A stretch of 64,000 nucleotides of DNA from Brassica napus. Lineage: Eukaryota > Streptophyta > Magnoliopsida > Brassicales > Brassicaceae. Shown in pieces: positions 60,511 to 64,000 of this stretch (positions are counted from its first letter, which is position 1; each line of letters starts with the position of its first letter). The DNA lies in the NCBI RefSeq assembly GCF_020379485.1, contig NC_063446.1, positions 13,625,597 through 13,689,596 of the forward strand. The letters are read 5' to 3'. Made by a program: the position numbers and the translations under genes. Under the pieces are notes generated by a model. That model was not told where the DNA came from, searched no databases, and was given only the letters and a program-made list of their open reading frames with translations.

Positions 60511-60637
60511 TATATAGTGTAGTATCATCATATATTATTGAGCCGCAAAACTGACCGTTGTTGTGTAAAAGCAAACAAACAACTATAATATTCATCAGTT
60601 TACTAATTTGGCAATGTAATTTGACAAGCGAATTCAT

Positions 60638-61040
60638 TTTTTTTTTTGAAATAATGTTAAATTTATCCAAAAAAACATTTGTACAATGACTGTGACTTTA
60701 GCTGAGTATTTTTAGAAAACAAGACTTAAAACTTAAATCCAAAAAGAAAGATAGAACATCCAAAGGAAAACCATATCTCTATAGTCTTTGTATACTTTCG
60801 ATCTTTCATCATTTACGGTTCCTGACCAGCTTGTCGATCTGTTTAATCAAAGCTGCAGGGGAATTAGCTTTCTTTCCATGTCGCCTCCCATTCCTTTTGT
60901 ACCAGATGGTTGATAGTGTAGCCTGAAACACGTATCTGAGGAGGAACAAATGTACTTTTTCATATGCACGATTTGAATTAGTTTGATAAAATATTGACGA
61001 CAAAAGCAAAAGGAAGTCTGATGAGAAAACGCAATCATGT
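60638..61040 (-). mobile_element. 5'-truncated LINE, reverse-transcriptase C-terminal remnant
   Basis: Minus-strand frame 61009 to 60809 encodes the tail typical of plant LINE ORF2: LLRYVFQATLSTIWYKRNGR, then RHGKKANSPAALIKQIDKLV ending RNRK and a stop. Downstream on the same strand the element ends in an A tail (T run at 60638-60648 on the plus strand). The rest of the polymerase is missing. Such 5' truncation is the usual fate of LINE insertions. Confidence 0.8.
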
Positions 61041-61049
61041 ATTTATTCG

Positions 61050-62260
61050 TTTCCTGCCTTTTATTTGGTAAGCATTAGCCGAGAAAAACGTTGAAGATCT
61101 CAATCAACACAGAAAGTATAGAAAATAGCCTTGAGATACGTTCGGCCAATAAAGTGGCATGTGGTCACATGTAAGGTAAATTCGGTCGGTTCCTCTGTTC
61201 CCGTTTATGTTTGTGTCAACGAGTCTCGGTTCATTTTATTCAGCGGTCGAGGATGGGACTAACTTTATTCTTACAATAACGCTTTTATACAATAATAACT
61301 ATTTTTTATAAGAAAAAGACAACCGTTGTGAAAAAGATAACCATTGTGACATTTCTAAAGTATCCAACTACGTTTTGGTTTTACTTTTTACAAATGAAAA
61401 CAAGAGGGAATTACGAAATGTTCCAACTATTGAGAAACTTCTATGCTTCACGTTATTTAGGTATTACCGTTGTTATATCTGAACATTACGAACACTACAA
61501 TTTCATTTTAATAAGTCATAGTCAGCTCTTGACTAGTCAAAGAACTGAATGACCAAGGAAGTTTCTTTCAGCATCTTGGTCTTGGCCTATGATGTTCTCA
61601 CGTATCGCATTTTAATTTGTCACATATAAAAATATCACCAGAACATATATACATATAGAAAACTAAAAATTTCATACTACCCACATATCCTATGTGCATC
61701 GTAATTCTTCATGCTAAAGGAAAATATCTTACTATAATTTTTCGTATTTTTTTTGTTTCTATTTAGCAAACTGTACCATATAGTTTTATGATATTGGTTT
61801 TCATGGTATTCTAGTAACATGCGATCCAACTACTTCTTACTATTAACTGAAAGACATTCCAAACTTGGATCATCCATTCTATAGTACTAAATTCATTTCT
61901 CTCAAAAGGTCAAAAGTAACCAATAAACCCACAAAACATATCAAAAATGTTTAAGAAAAAGATTTTTACTATAGTTTTTATAATATTGTAATTATCTAGC
62001 AAACTTTACCATATAATTTTATGGTATAAAATCCAATAATTCTATATCCGTTTCAATATTTTACAAAGTCCAAGCTAATCCAATAATTTTATATTCATTA
62101 TAACTTTTCCAAAAGTCCAACGAGAAAATCACTATTATAAAAATGAATAACATACTGGTACATATCTGAGCATCATCCTGAACGTCATCGTCACTTTCAA
62201 TCGTCCCACCTTTTAAAACCCCCTTAAAAGTCTCCGAACACCTTCTCTCTAAAACAAATC
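61050..62260. other. Intergenic and promoter of the At2g40095-like gene
   Basis: AT-rich with no gene. A loosely repeated block (TTTAGCAAACTGTACCATATAG near 61763, TCTAGCAAACTTTACCATAT near 61995, cut) suggests a local duplication of about 230 bp. A CT run (CTCTCTCTCTCTG) near 62262 marks the gene's leader. Confidence 0.45.
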
Positions 62261-62287
62261 CTCTCTCTCTCTGTGATCTGATTCGAT

Positions 62288-63007
62288 ATGGGTTTTAGCA
62301 AAGAAGAGATTAGCAAAAGCAGAAGGTTCTGGTCTTCCCTATGGAGAGGCATCAAAACTGTGTTCGTTCTGTTCACAATGTTCCTCTCTTTCCTCCTCGT
62401 CTCTGCTCCGATCTTCCTCGCCGTCGCCGACGCTCTCCTCCCTTCCGCCCTCCTCCACCGCCTCTCCTCTCCAGCGAATCTCTCTTCTCATCTCACCAAC
62501 TACGATTTCCGTCACTCCCTCATCGATATTCCATTAATCTCCATCGTTAGATCCGCCGTTATACTCTGTAAGTAAAAGATTCAAACTTTTCAAAAGCCAA
62601 TGACTCTGTTTCTAAATACTCTGTTTCTGAATACTCTAATTCATACATTTTTTTCGTAAAGTTAGAGCCTTTTTGGAACACAGAAACTGAAAAGACTTGT
62701 GGTTTTGTTGAACCTTCGTGTAACAGGTGTTTACGGGCTTTGCGACGGTCCGAAGTTATCAAGAGGTCCATATCTGACAATAACGATGATTTGCTCTGTT
62801 TCTTCTCTGATCTACGTTTCGTTAAAGGCGGCGTTTGTGTTCGGCGAGCCGGCGAACGGAGACGGCGGAGGTAGTTACTTCAGAGCGGCGGAAGTGGCTC
62901 TGTTTCTCTGCTCGTCGGTTTTAGCCATCGGTCACATAGTTGTGGCGTATAGAACAAGTTGTAAAGAGAGAAGAAAGCTCCTCGTCTTCAAAATCGACAT
63001 TGAAGCC
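62288..63007 (+). CDS. At2g40095-like membrane protein, 5' part (runs off the window)
   Basis: Two exons are visible, 62288-62567 and 62727-63007, giving the first 187 residues. A basic N-terminus (MGFSKEEISKSRRFWSSLWR) precedes a first membrane helix (TVFVLFTMFLSFLLVSAPIF), and further hydrophobic helices follow (YLTITMICSVSSLIYVSLKA and EVALFLCSSVLAIGHIVVAY) with a charged loop (RTSCKERRKLLVF). The frame ends at a GT donor (GACATTGAAGCC|GTAAGT). No acceptor and exon is recognised before 64000, so the next intron is at least about 990 bp and holds a MITE. Arabidopsis At2g40095 is annotated as alpha/beta-hydrolase related, but no hydrolase fold is visible in this part. Confidence 0.85.
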
Positions 63008-64000
63008 GTAAGTCTTCTTCCTCAGCCGTTACAGATATTTACTGTTTTATTTTATTTTAATTCAAGTTTTTATTTATTATTGTTATTGGTTACACTGAAA
63101 GATAGGGCCAATAATACCAAGTTGCATTATTTTCAAATCTAGGATGAATTATATTTTAGATTTTACCTGCACTATGATGTGAATCCTAATCAGACTAGTC
63201 AGAGATAGCATGTGGAAGCAATAGTCAAATGTTTATAAAGTATTTTTGAAATTTACATTGACTCATTTGGCCCTTATGGAATTTTAGAAACTCAAGGATA
63301 TATATCATTTTTATAGATGTTAGTTAGGAAAACACTCTACTACATTTAAAAACTATATTCATATTGTAGGATATGAATAGTGATATAATAAATTAATAGA
63401 ATTCTTTGATTTCATGTTCAATCAGTTCGAAATTTATTTAGTTTGATAAAATAATAAATTAATAATTTTCTTAATATTTAAGATTAATAATATGTGTATA
63501 TAAAGTTACAAATATTGCTAAATTTATTTATTAAAACGTTAAAATATTTTTATTTATTTTAAACTGAAATTATTTTGAAATTTTAATATTTAAGAATTCC
63601 TAATTGTTATTTTGTTGAAGTGCATTTAAAAAATATATTCATATTGTAGGATATGTGTTTTTGTCATATACTCCATCTGTTTCATCATTTTGGATCTGTG
63701 CACACGGATTAAGAAAACAATTAATTTTGTACATTTCCTATATAAAAACACAATTACCAATACAACTAACCATATTTCAACCAATAGAAAAATAAATTAC
63801 TGAATAAAACTAATAAATTTTGCATTGAAAATCGAAAACGACACTTATTTTTTAACGAAAAAAATTCTCTACAACGACACTTACTCAAACACGGAGAGAG
63901 TACAATATTTAATGACCTAAAATTCAATGTATACATAAAGTTAGAAACAAAAAGTAATCTTTAATCTTTAATCAGTATATAATTATATAAACAGATATCT
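63008..64000 (+). other. Long AT-rich intron of the At2g40095-like gene
   Basis: Inferred intron: no exon-like sequence is seen up to the window edge. Short duplicated words (AAAATATATTCATATTGTAGGATATG at about 63345 and 63630, cut to this length) flank an AT-rich core. Confidence 0.45.
63671..63900. mobile_element. Stowaway-type MITE, copy 2 (intronic)
   Basis: Begins CTCCATCTGTTTC after TA (63669-63670) and ends CGGAGAGAG before TA (63901-63902). It is about 230 bp and clearly the same family as the copy at 59423, sharing GCACACxGATTAAxAAAACA, CATATTTCAACCAAT and TCTCTACAACGACA in the same order. Confidence 0.92.

Noticed and set aside
60320..60670. 116-codon frame with a long Glu-His repeat
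   Set aside because: Translation of the (CATGCT)n microsatellite.

Overview
This is a plant nuclear genome window, most likely from Brassica or a close relative in the tribe Brassiceae. Every low-copy gene I can recognise falls in the order known from Arabidopsis thaliana chromosome 2, about At2g40010 to At2g40095: 60S acidic ribosomal protein P0, a WIYLD-domain protein, the Pol V largest subunit NRPE1, clathrin light chain, an FLO11-like proline-rich protein, ELF4, an ABC1-family kinase and an At2g40095-like membrane protein. The locus assignments rest on my knowledge of those genes, not on a search. Spliced models were built by hand from GT/AG sites; each complete model closes as one open frame.

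Layout. 1-6.2 kb is gene-free and holds a poly(A) retroposon (1816-2963), a Mutator-like element (3085-4026) and a G-box-rich island (about 4140-4400). 6.3-8.1 kb is RPP0 (minus strand) with a classical ribosomal-protein promoter. 9.0-18.6 kb is a Helitron followed by a structurally complete CACTA transposon (10199-18627) with both of its genes open. 19.6-21.3 kb is a Harbinger-like element carrying a broken piece of ATG3. 22.2-24.1 kb is an AUX1/LAX auxin-influx gene with no counterpart that I know of here in Arabidopsis. 26.8-28.1 kb is the WIYLD gene.

28.3-36 kb is a transposon graveyard: three Helitrons with both ends visible, a fourth Helitron 3' end, a hAT element and a diverged tandem array. 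37.0-45.5 kb is NRPE1 (17 coding exons), 46.0-47.7 kb clathrin light chain, 48.1-50.7 kb the FLO11-like gene, 52.8-53.2 kb ELF4, 55.2-55.6 kb a small acidic protein, 56.7-59.1 kb the ABC1 kinase, and 62.3 kb to past the right edge the At2g40095-like gene. Retroposon tails, a hexanucleotide microsatellite and two copies of one Stowaway-type MITE lie among the last genes.

The host genes are unrelated housekeeping or regulatory genes and form no operon-like unit. NRPE1 belongs to the RNA-directed DNA methylation machinery that silences transposons of the kind surrounding it. I found no clearly new biological system. The most unusual content is the intact CACTA element, the gene-capturing Harbinger-like element, the extra AUX1/LAX gene, and a Helitron whose boundaries are confirmed by empty-site paralogues in the same window.
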